From contig OX104134.1 in the NCBI GenBank assembly GCA_944470555.2, positions 11,139,248-11,203,247 of the forward strand: a stretch of DNA of 64,000 bases, read 5' to 3'. Position numbers and translations under genes: made by a program. This DNA comes from Heterobilharzia americana. Lineage: Eukaryota > Platyhelminthes > Trematoda > Strigeidida > Schistosomatidae. The notes below the pieces were generated by a model. It did not search any database. It was not told the DNA's origin and worked only from the letters and a program-made list of their open reading frames with translations. Shown piece by piece: positions 37,901 through 50,151 of this stretch (position 1 is its first letter; each line of letters starts with the position of its first letter).

Positions 37901-40900
37901 CGCGGGAAAAGAGGAACCAGTGGTTGGAGACTCTAGGTGATATGGCTCAGAACCGATGTCAGTGGCGCAGATGTATACACACATTATCGTCCTCTTAACG
38001 ACGCTATACAGAGTTCCACCACTTAGTCATTCCTCTTTTCTTTCTCCTCGTACTTAATGTTTCTTTTGACTGCATTCTATTATCTTCATCCTTCACCTCA
38101 CTACCTTTCTACTTGATGTACTGTACTGAGCTGTGGCAAGCCGGACCGTTACGCAGTAATGCCTGGTCCTATGTTGGTATTGATTGATTGATTGGTATTA
38201 GCGGTAAGATAGTTCCTACACCCTTTTGCATTCCACAAGCAAATTCCGTACATACATAACAAAAAGAAGTGTGATTCCATTTTAGTCTGTTTATTAGACG
38301 TATCACGCAGTGAAACAGCATTATTTAATGGATTACGCTTTGGATATAATTTATCGTTCATATTCATTCCAAGAAACCCCACAACTTTGAGATATGGTTT
38401 ACAATGATCTTATTTTCTCACCTCCTTTGCGATATGAGTAGCAGGAGTTTCCATACGTCCGGAACAGGTGCTGAGTCAATCCCGTGGCATGTATTAGGTG
38501 TTGATTCGATAAACAAAGATTCAGTTATCGATCTTTCCTTTTACCCCGCTATGTTAGTTTTAAGGATTTTCATATGATATTAGTATGAGCGATAAATTCT
38601 GCTCGAAGCATCATCCAGTAAATTTTACTGCATCAGTGTGTGCTACATCAAATAAGCAACCTAATATGGAGTTAAGGAGTTTCACCCTGCTTCAGCCTAT
38701 TGTGTGGTTGTGTGCAATTGCATGCATAGCTATAGCCGAGCCTTTCTCCAAATTCCTTATCTTATTAAGATTTAAAAATTTTAACCTGGCTAGGCTTTTG
38801 TGCTCGGATAGCCTAATTGACCCTGGTCGACTGCTTTGACTTATGTATTTCACCTCGTAATCGTTGCAAGGGATTTGGTAAACTAAATCAGTTTGCCTAA
38901 CTGGATCAGTAGGATCTTTTGGCTGTAGTTCTAACACAGACAGTAACAGTAATTCTACTACTAATAATAATAGTGGTAGTAATATAGGTGACAGGGTTGA
39001 GAGAGAATTCAATGCCTTCTCTATGTTACCGTACAAAGAAGGCAACTCAAAATAGTTACGAAGAGTTCTCAAAAACGCTGTGATTACAGTGGAATTTAAA
39101 CTAAGAAACTGGCTTAGAAACAAGCTTTTTAGGTGAAAGATACTATTGATCCAACTAAGAAGAACAATTTAGTTCACCAAATCCCTTGCAACGATTGTGA
39201 GGTCAAATACATAGGGCACAGTTGTCAACCACGGTCAATTAGGATGACAGAGCACAAAATCTTAGCTAGACTAGATCATGATGAGATGAGGAAATTTGGA
39301 GAAAAGCTCGGCTATAGCTCTGCAGGCGATTGCATACAATCATACAATAGGGTGGGATAGAGCGACAGTGTTAAAAACTTAGTTGGGTGGGGGGAGAGAT
39401 TGACAACCGAATCCTTACTTATTGAATAAACCTCAAATACATGCAATAGGAATGATTCATCACCTGTTATAGATATATGGAAAATTCTACTACCCTTATC
39501 ACAAAGAAGAAAAGATTAAAACTATCCAAAGTATGTCTTAAAGTTGTGTAGTTATCTTGGTATGACTGTGGACAATAAATTATGTCCGAAACATAATCCA
39601 GTAAATTACGCTATTTCAATGTGTGATAACATCTAATGAACGGATTAAAATGGAATCACAATTTACCACAGTATCCAAGTTTTGCTTTTGTATTAAAAAC
39701 GAGTGTACTACTGCAACACATTGCCACAAGATGTTTACTCAGAAAAATTTTTCCACTTATACTGTAGTGTTATACAACCGAATCGGTAGGCCAAATAGAG
39801 TTACTGTGGTGGTAGATGAAATAATTCATGTATCTAACTGTCATTGACCTTCTTTGAGATAGTCTCATTTCGATCAACTGGTATTATTGTGATGGGGTTA
39901 TGATTAGAAAAGAAATGGAAACTTGAAAAGAAATAAAGAACCCTCAGTGAAACTGAGGCCGGGTTGGGAGCCAGGCATGAAGCTACAGGTCAATAACCTA
40001 AAGGACACTGGTTCAAATTCAAGGGTATATTTTTTCTTGTTTTAAATGAGATTCAACTCTATCATATCTAAATATTCCATCCTACATGTGTATTTGTAAT
40101 CGATTATAAAGCAAAATTATTTGAAGGAAATGCACAGTATCTCAACATTTTCAATAAGCACAGAAAGTTGGATTTACATTATTAGCTGTCTGCTAACTAA
40201 AATAGGTTTAACAATCGATGACCATATTTCTCTTTGGAAATCAGTAAAGCAGAAGAAAATAGTTCCGTAAGAAGTTTGAAATTATGAGTAAGTAAAAATG
40301 ATACGAATATGGGGAAACATTAAGAAAAAAAGCATAAACTTTACTGTTACACATGATACTTGCCAGTGTTCAAGTAATATCATTACCTACAGTAAAACGC
40401 AGTTAGAAATGTATGCTTAAGTTCAGCATCCCAATTCATGTTCGTCAGTGGTAGGTGTAGTAGTTGCATGCAAATATCATACTGATCGAGATAAGCTATG
40501 TTGCTGAAAGGGTTCATTGGATCAGGGCATATTACACCCGAATGGATAAGTGGGGAGTGGTTATATGATAGGCAAATACAATCGTGGTCTTAAATCAACG
40601 TCGGTTATACACAGATTTTACGGTGCACCTTCCTCTGAAGTAATATATGCCAGAATGAATAGTAAGATATACTGAATATATCAACATAACTTCTCGTTGA
40701 AAATCATCTACATTTTACAATGTTAAGTTAACATTTACTAATCATTCAAGTATTCTGACTCGATAAAAACTTTTTACGTTAGACGAAAGTGGAATCGGCA
40801 CTCAACCATACAATCAATGATAAACTCTAGTAATTTGGAACTGCGAGTTTAATGACTCTTTTGGACTTAATATTAGTAAACCTTCCACGAATAATGTAGA

Positions 40901-43900
40901 GCTGTGGTTCCTAGGGTTGAGCAGTTAACTTCTAACCAGTGGGTCACACGTTCGAACCCGGCTTCATCTACCGAGGTTTGAGCAGCCATATGGTATCACT
41001 AACCTTCACACAATAGATTTGGTACGTTATCTACAGCGCAAACGTGTATTTGATCGTGGAGTGCATTTCAATTCGATTTCAATCCATAAATACTGTCTCA
41101 AGTACTCAAAATAGATTCACAGTCTATTACTTATACTTAGAAAACAAAATGGTCAATTTTAACGACACTGTCTGATTGTTTTGATGAAAAAAAGGTCTAC
41201 AGAGAATTCATCTTTTACAAATTCTACGTATCGGTTAGGTTACTGTAGCTGAATAATTACGATGAACTTAACCAGAGGAATGCGTCAACGATAATCCCTT
41301 TGATCTATCCTATGGCAATTTCGTTTAGCCAAAAACGAGTAGAGGTAAGTATTACCTAAAATAGAATCGCATATATTTGATCTCCAGTATACTTCAATTT
41401 GAAAATGAATTTCGAAAATAGAATACAGAAACTTTGATGTTACAACTTAGCATACGGAACTCACTGGAGAGTAACTAGCTTCATGTGGTCTAATGCCAAT
41501 GGCTGATGGAATTCAACCGATCATAAGTAAAATCCATCTAAGGTATCTTTGAAAACATACCGTAAATTGATGAAACAGTGGTTTATTAGTTACTCGGATA
41601 ACTAGGAAGGACTAACACAATCCAGCAACTAAACATAGTTTCATATATTTAGCTACGGATCACAAATATTCTATAACGCCTAGTGATATTATAAACACAA
41701 TTGGTGTTTTTCAAGTTGGTATTCGTCATGGACTGATATCAGATAGAGGAAGATTAGAAACCTAGGAGCACTGAACAGCTGTTTCGTCTTAGTATAGGAC
41801 ACCTCATAGATTCACACCCATGACCCCATCCGGCCCGAGGTTAAGTTCAGGACCTTCAGGTTCCACAGCTAGCGCGTTACCATTGAACCACTGGGTCGTA
41901 ATCCAGTGGTCCATATTCCCTACTTCTGTCAGCTCACGACAGTTCACCAACACTCAATTGGTGTTGATGAAAATGTTTCATATCATAGTTTTGTTATTTC
42001 TTTTGCGCTGATTTATTGAAATGATAATAATGTAACATTAAGCAGGTGAAGATAAAGGATATTTTAGGGAATGTGGCAAAAACATATTAAAATGAGTTCA
42101 GTTATATACAGCTAACAATGACCCTAAACTATAGTTATAATACATAAAATAGAAGTCTTCAAACTTTACCTGATTCACACATATATTAAACTGCTTATCA
42201 TCATCCATAAAAGCTTTATAGTTCATCAATAGAGATTCATGTAAGAGACAATCAATACACTGAAGATTAGATTCTTTATGCTTTAAATCATTTGTCCTTA
42301 GTGACGGCGATTGCAGCAGTGCCCCTCTACTATTGTTATCAACATCACCATCACATCTAGCATATCGTATGACAGTCAACACCACTTCACATGTGGCAGA
42401 TGAAACCAACTGTACAGCAGCATCTTGAGATAGTCCTGTAATTAGTTGACCGTTTACAGATATTAGTCTATCACCAATTTGTAGATATGGTGGAGTCAAT
42501 AAAAACCCATTGGATTTGAACAAATCAATCCTTCCATCCTTTTGAAGTAATTTTGCATGACTTGCTCCACCTTCCGGATTAATACCCCGCACATAAATTC
42601 CAAGATCTTGACCATACTCTGACTGAAAGAAGTAGCAAACAGAAGAATATTTTCAAAAAAGTATCTAAGAACATATGTATACATCGGGTATGAAAAATTC
42701 AATACAGTCATAAAGTACCTGGTTGAAGGAATTCACGATAGGATATGCATTGCAATAATTGACAATTTCACATAACTACTTAAAATAAAAACGATGTATA
42801 CCGTTCACATAAAAATCCTAACAATCGTAGCTTATTAGCCAGTGGAGTATGAACTAATCTTCTGTAAAATCAGTAATTCCGTATAGGCCTGTGTACTAAG
42901 GACTAAAAACCGTAGCTATTGTGAGAGTTGACATCACTTACCTGTTTCTCATGATCTAGTTATATACACTAAGATTAGACTTGGAACTTGAATGTCTTCT
43001 CTGTACTTCCTATCTTGGGATTTCAGTTAGGCATCACCTGATTATGAATCCTGGAATATTAAGACCTACAACAAGCAGGCTAATTTCTTACTCTGGTTAC
43101 CATACAAAGGTTTTGTTCCTTCCTCTTTTGTTGACTCAAACGGCAGGTGATCAGTAGCATTTAGAGAAAGGTACGTTAAACATAAGGTCATTGATGTGAA
43201 GTCAACAAGTACTGGGGAATGAGGATATTTGTACTTATGCATGTTATTCAACAGATGACACCACAACAAGGAACTAAAGTTTTAGGTAGCTGATGGCCTA
43301 CAGGAGAAATAGAAAGAATTCATATCACTTTTCTACTTTTTGTGACAAAGATAAACGGCAGAAATCATTTAGAATGTTGGAATCTGAGTGCTAAATAAAA
43401 TATAAATAAAGCTGCCAATTTTACGAAGCATATTTTCAGTTTCAACCTCGCCTGGTTAACTAGTTTACTAGTTACTAGCCGGTCCTAAGCCCGGGTAAAG
43501 AGGGAAGGTTGGGCATAGGGCTAGCAACCCTACCCCGTAAAACAAATCTAACCGCTAAAGAAACTTCAAAGCACAAACAAAATATAAAAAATGAAAACAA
43601 ACTTATTCCCCGCTGGAATCGGAGAGGCGAAATGACGCCAGTTGGTGAAAGCCTTCGGGAAGCCAATTGGCCGATGTGTCTTCTCTCGATGAAAGCGAAA
43701 GTAAACGTGGGGACATGGAATGTCCGCACGATGTTTGAACCCAGTAAGGCAGCCCAGATTGCAAGGGAGATGAGAAGGTATAACATCGAAGTGCTTGGGA
43801 TTTGCGAAAGCAGATGGAATGGGAGTGGACTCTCCAAACTGTCAACTGGAGAATCAATAATCTACTCCGGTCACCCAGACGCCAACCACGAGCACACTGA

Positions 43901-46900
43901 GGGAGTGGCTATCATGATGTCCTCAAGAGCATCGAAGGCTCTCATGCAGTGGGAACCAATCTCCTCCAGGATCATGACAGCAAGATTCAACTCAAAAGGA
44001 AGAAAGGTCACAATCATACAATGTTATGCACCTACAAATAATGCAGAGCAAGAGAAAAAGGAGGATTTCTACAGACAACTTCAATCAACACTGGACAAGA
44101 CGTCAGTTGGCGATATCAAAATTCTGATGGGCGACATGAATGCCAAACTGGGAGGGGACAACACGGGAAGAGAACTAACCATGGGTCGAGAGGCACTAGG
44201 TGAAATGAATGAGAATGGAGAATTGTTTGCAGAATTCTGCGCATTCAACGATTTGGTGATTGGAGGCAGTGTGTTCAGGCACAAAGATATCCACAAAGCG
44301 ACATGGATTTCACCAGATGGACACACTAAAAATCAAATCGACTTTATCTCAATCTCAAGAAAATGGAGACGCAGTCTACTTAACACGAGGTCAAGAAGAG
44401 GAGCAGATGTAGGTTCAGACCACTACCTAGTGCAAGGAACCTTCCAAATCAAGTTAAAAGCCTTCAAGGAAGCTGGTGATAGACCTCAATTCAAGTACAA
44501 CACTCGGAAACTGAAGGATGAAACTACAAAGGAGATCTTCAAGGCAGCCATCAAGACAAAATGGGAGACATCGAGCAACATCCCTGAAGAAACCTGTGTG
44601 GAAGAACATTGGAAGTCTTTGAAAGCTATGTGGAAAGAAACCTGCACAACAGTATTAGGAAGGAAGAAGGTGGAAGACAAGGAATGGATCTCGACGGATA
44701 CCTGGAAGCTGATAGAGGAGAGGAGGATGGTGAAGCGGAAGATAAACCAGTGCAAGGATGCTCAACGACAAGAGGAACTGAGCACAATGTATAAAACACT
44801 GGACAAAGAAGTGAAGAAGAGTGCACGCAACGACAAAAGACACTTCTACGAAACACTGGCAAGTGAAGCAGAACAGGCTGCAGGTAAGAGAGACCTGACG
44901 ACATTGTATCAAATAACCAGGTTGCTGTCAGGGAAGAGACCAACACAGATGAAACCAATAAAAGATGAAGAAGGAAATTTAATTACAAAAGAAGAGAAAC
45001 AGAGGAAACGATGGGCCGACCACTTCAAGAAGCTCTTGAATCGACCACCACCTGCACTTCGTCCAGAAATACCACCTGCAGCCGCTGAACTACAAGTGAA
45101 CATTAATCCCCCAACGAAAATGGAAGTCCTGAACGCCATAAAGCTACTGAAATGTGGGAAAGCAGCAGGACCAGATGGAATACCGCCAGAAGCACTGAAA
45201 ACAGATGCAGAGACAACAGCGGCCATGCTCACACCACTATTGCAGAAGGTGTGGAAGGAAGAGAAGGTACCTGACGATTGGAAGAAGGGTTACCTTGTCA
45301 AACTGCCGAAGAAGGGAGACCTCAGTGCTTGCAAGAACTGGCGCGGAATCACTCTCCTGTCCACCCCAAGTAAAATATTAAGCCGCATCATCCTGGAGAG
45401 GCTAAGGGATGCACTGGATTCAAAACTACGACCGGAACAGGCAGGCTTCAGGAAGTACAAATCATGTGCAGACCAAATTGCAACGCTTCGCATCATCATA
45501 GAACAGAGCATAGAATGGCAATCACCTCTCCACCTCAACTTCATCGACTTTGAGAAGGCCTTTGACAGCGTCGACCGAGAGGTAATTTGGAAGCTGCTTC
45601 ATTACTACGGAGTGCCGCAAACCTTTATCCGCCTCATTCAACAACTATATGAAGATGCCACATGCCAAGTAATCCACAATGGGAAGCTCAGTGATGCCTT
45701 TGAAGTGAAGACAGGAGTGAAACAAGGTTGCCTACTATCCCCCATGATATTCCTTATTGTGGTGGACTGGATCATGCAGCAAACAGTAGGCAGCGAGAAG
45801 AGGGGGATACACTGGACGACGGAAAAGAACCTAGAAGACTTGGATTTCGCCGATGACTTATGCCTAATGTCACATAAACTTGAAGATCTGCAGGCAAAAA
45901 CTAACAAGTTGATAGAAGAGGCAGCGAAGACGGGACTTCAGGTGAATATAGAGAAGACAGAAGTGATGAAGATACCGCACCACCACCATCAACAACAACA
46001 AACTCCAATCACTGTCAACGGGAGAAACTTAAAGGAAGTAACCTCCTTCACTTATCTAGGAAGCACTGTTTCAACTACAGGCGGGACGGACGAGGACGTC
46101 AAAGTCAGAATCGGAAAAGCAAGACAGGCATTCATTAGCCTGAAACCAGTGTGGAGATCTTCTGCACTCAGCATGCGGAACAAGATACGGATTTTCAACA
46201 CCAACGTCAAGTCAGTGCTCTTGTATGGCTCAGAGACTTGGCGCGTCACGAAAGGTATTTCCAATAAACTACAGACATTCATCAACAACTGCTTACGCTC
46301 GCTGCTGAAGATCAGATGGCCAGAAAAAATAAGCAACAAGGAACTCTGGGAACGAACCAACCAAGAACCTATCACGCAACAAATATGCAGGAAGAAGTGG
46401 AGATGGATTGGCCATGCACTGAGAAGGCCGACTGAGGACATCACGCGTCAGGCCCTCGAGTGGAATCCCCATGGGAAGCGACGAGTTGGACGTCCAAGGG
46501 TGACATGGAGGAGGTCGTGCGAGCAGGAAATGAGAGCTTCTGGGCTGTCGTGGGACCAGGTTCAAAAGATCTCAGAGAACAGAGGTCACTGGAGGCGTGC
46601 TACTGAAGCCCTATGTTCCACTAGGAACCCAAGGGACTAATAATAATATTAATAATAATATTTTCAGTTTCAGGGTAAACCTGGAGATAAAAACAAGCAC
46701 AGTACACTTTTCTCTAGTGCGTTAAGTCAATTTAACAACGGCCATGATCATATTCTGTAAACGTCGCATCAAGTAGACATAGGAAATAAAGTTGGATTAC
46801 AAACAAGATAGAACATTACAAATAAAATATCTAAATAAAAGTGGAAACATCAAAAAGATGATTATCCATCTTTCCCCAGGAAAAGAAACGGAATTCAAGG

Positions 46901-49900
46901 AATATTCAAATTGTAAGAAGAGTTTCCTGGGAGCCGTTTCGTTCTGGTATGGGACTCCTGTGACTTCGTTGGGTGAACATGAAGGAATTAAATACTAGTT
47001 CGATAAGAGATATGCTATACAGAGCATTCTGTAAACTCAACATAAAAAGGATCAACCAACGACAAACTATTTCCATATGTAAAACGTTTTGAAACACATC
47101 AACTACTTTGATTAATTATTCCCTGTAACTGCTTCTAATCTTTTAACTTCTTGCGTTGAGAAACTAAACTGCAGACAACCTGTCACATTCAAAATCAACA
47201 GAACATACTGAAATTCTACAGACAGAGTGATACTAACTGTACATCAATCCTGTTGTTTAGCTTAAGGATGAAAATTCCTAGTGGAGAATATCCCCCACTT
47301 AAGACAACTCACAGATAGTAGTTGTTGTAACAACAATCACCTGAAAAATAACTACTTCAGTTTCATATTTTTGCACGATATTGTTACGAACTATTCTTAT
47401 CAAAAGAATTGTACTCACAGGTGTTAAATGACTTTAAAGTTCACTAGGAAGAACAGATATCACTAAATGTGTTTGTTATTCCACGTTTTTGCAAAAATTG
47501 TTTACATCTAATGTATATCAATAAGGGAAGGAAAATAGATTATCATCAGCACATACATACATGGGAAAACAATGATGATAGCATAACTCACTCTAGCAGC
47601 TACAATACTGAGACCTAAACTTTGTCCAATTTTAGGTACAACAACTGAGTAAGTACAGTGTCCACTGCATGACTGATCTAGTAGAGAATCACATGTTGGA
47701 ATCGGCATAGGTGACGACTGATTTTGGACAGACTCAATATTATTATTAGTAGTAGTATTATCATGATTGATCGGATTCGGCACAACCTTATCAGTCTGCT
47801 AAAAGGTGGATACAAATGTTGGATGAACATCAGATTAGTAGAGCGAAAAGAAATAAGTGTATCATTTAGATTGAATATGTGACACATTATGCAACGTAGT
47901 TGGTCCAATCAATCCAGATAGATTCTGTTCGTATAACGATTTTAATTAGTGAAAGTGACATATAGAGTTGGGATGAACTTTCGTTGGTGACAGAAGGTTA
48001 CTGATTCCAACTTAAATATCCTTACCAGCTTCAGGCACGTTTCTGGTATTTTCAAGGGCTTTCTATGTAATATATAAGCGTTACTTTATTTTTGAATTAA
48101 ATATAAACAGACTGTCAATCAGGTTGGTATTCATCCTGGATTGACATCACTTGGTGAAACATTGTAAAGCTTGGAGCACTGGACAGCTTTTCCCTCCTAG
48201 TATGGAACTCCTCAGAAGTGCGCACTCATGATCCCGCCCCGCCAGGGATCGAAGCCAAGACCTTCAGGTTCCGCGGCTAGCACGTAACCATTGACCCACT
48301 GGTCCATATTTCCTACTTCTGTCAGTTCATGATACAGCGCGACTTCCATCCAGTGCCGTCGTTGAGTAGCTGTCCTCACGTTCGACTTAGTTGGCCCCAC
48401 GGGTCATGACTTCGTATTGGAACTTCGGGAATCACCTCCTACAGCTAGTCACCAATGAGCACTCTATTAATTCTATTCTGAGCTTGTTCATTCCATAAGT
48501 GATGCGCCTAAATATTCAATATGTGTTAAGTGCACCGAAACGTTTCTTAAATAATAAGAATAATTACTTGTAAGAAATTTTTATGGATGGAGTAGAGCTG
48601 TGGGTAAATTTAAAGTGACAGTTTGATTGATGCAGTATCGGGATACATGATGCACATAGGTTACAAAGTTTATTCTTGAAGGCTTAGTCATTCTTAGCTA
48701 GAATAAAGATTCGAGAATTCAAAATTCGCGGTAAACGTAATTATCATGACGAATAAAGTTTCAGTGATATTAGAAAGATCACGACAGCCAGTTCACTTCA
48801 CTGGACCAAAGAGATATGACCATGGATACGCGAAATGCATTTCTCTTTCGGTGAAATGAGACTTAGCAATTAATAACTTTACGATGCCATGATCGTTGTA
48901 GTAGTAATAGTAGTAGTAGTAGATTATTTACATATTGCTGAGAATTGTAATATCAGGGCTATATCCAAACCATGGTCTTCTCCAAAAAAACAAATAAAAA
49001 ACTTAGTTTCCCGTAGCCAAACTTTTGTTTTCAGAGAAGAATGAATTAAAACTACAAGGGAACTTCTATAAAAGTGTCTTGAATGAAGTGTACTCATAAG
49101 TTCTCAGTTGACTTAAGGGCGAAAATCAAACTATATGTTTTTAATGTTAGTACTACAGCTGATTAAAATTTCCTGCAGTTGCTTGTTTATCCAACTTCAG
49201 TTTAAACTATTTACTATCACTGTATTTGCATTACTTCATTATTATAGATACCAACTACTAGTCACAGGAGCTAACAATGATCTGTCCTATTTGTATCACA
49301 GCGATATGGTTAACTAACCCAGCAGGAGAGTCAGACATCAAACAAGATGATTGATCTGGAGAGTGACTGTCTGAATATAATCAATTTCAGCAGATTATTT
49401 TTCATGAGAACTGGTTAATATACTCCACAAACGGATGATGATATAAGTTTCTTATTTATAGCCTAAATTCAAATGAATAATATTACAACTCAGCATCATC
49501 GTGAGCCACTCCAAATGCGTACGGCATCACTCAGGTGTCAGACCAAAGTAGGTTAAGCAGGGTTCTGATACGATATCCAGCGGTTGGTAGCCATAAACCT
49601 AGACTAATAAGCCACAGGAAGTACAGGAGGGCCCTCAAAAAGATCTTTAGGTATACAATTGATAACCGGTGTAAGGTAGTAAGTAGTATTCACAGGTGCA
49701 TCGCATACGGGGTAGTGATTATGTCGCTGGTAGTATATGGTATGCCATGATACGCATGTATCACCATCCATCCGTAATCCGAAAGCAGTTGCTTCAGTGT
49801 CTCCCGATTAGAGACTGCCCTTGAATTACAGGTGTTGAATAAGCCAATAATTTACATTTATTCCTGATTATTTCGTGATGAAAGTGAATTGATGAAATTA

Positions 49901-50099
49901 CTATCTGACTGATGTTTTTAGTTACATTGATCGGTCATTAGAGAAGAACACATCCCATGTTGTATGGACCTAAGTGCTGATCGAATCCCACTGATCATTA
50001 CACAACGTGGTCGCCAAGCTTGGAGGCCCACTATCGCAGTAGTGATACAGTGTGAAAACAGATACAGGATAAGCGATCTGTCTAAGAGGCAGAATACAA

Positions 50100-50151
<52 letters not shown>

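Noticed and set aside
42472..42530. The extra PDZ block as an unspliced mini-intron
   Set aside because: No usable GT...AG pair flanks it and the frame is open through it.
44081..46565. Many - strand frames opposite the intact LINE ORF
   Set aside because: Shadows of the G/A-rich + ORF. No motifs.
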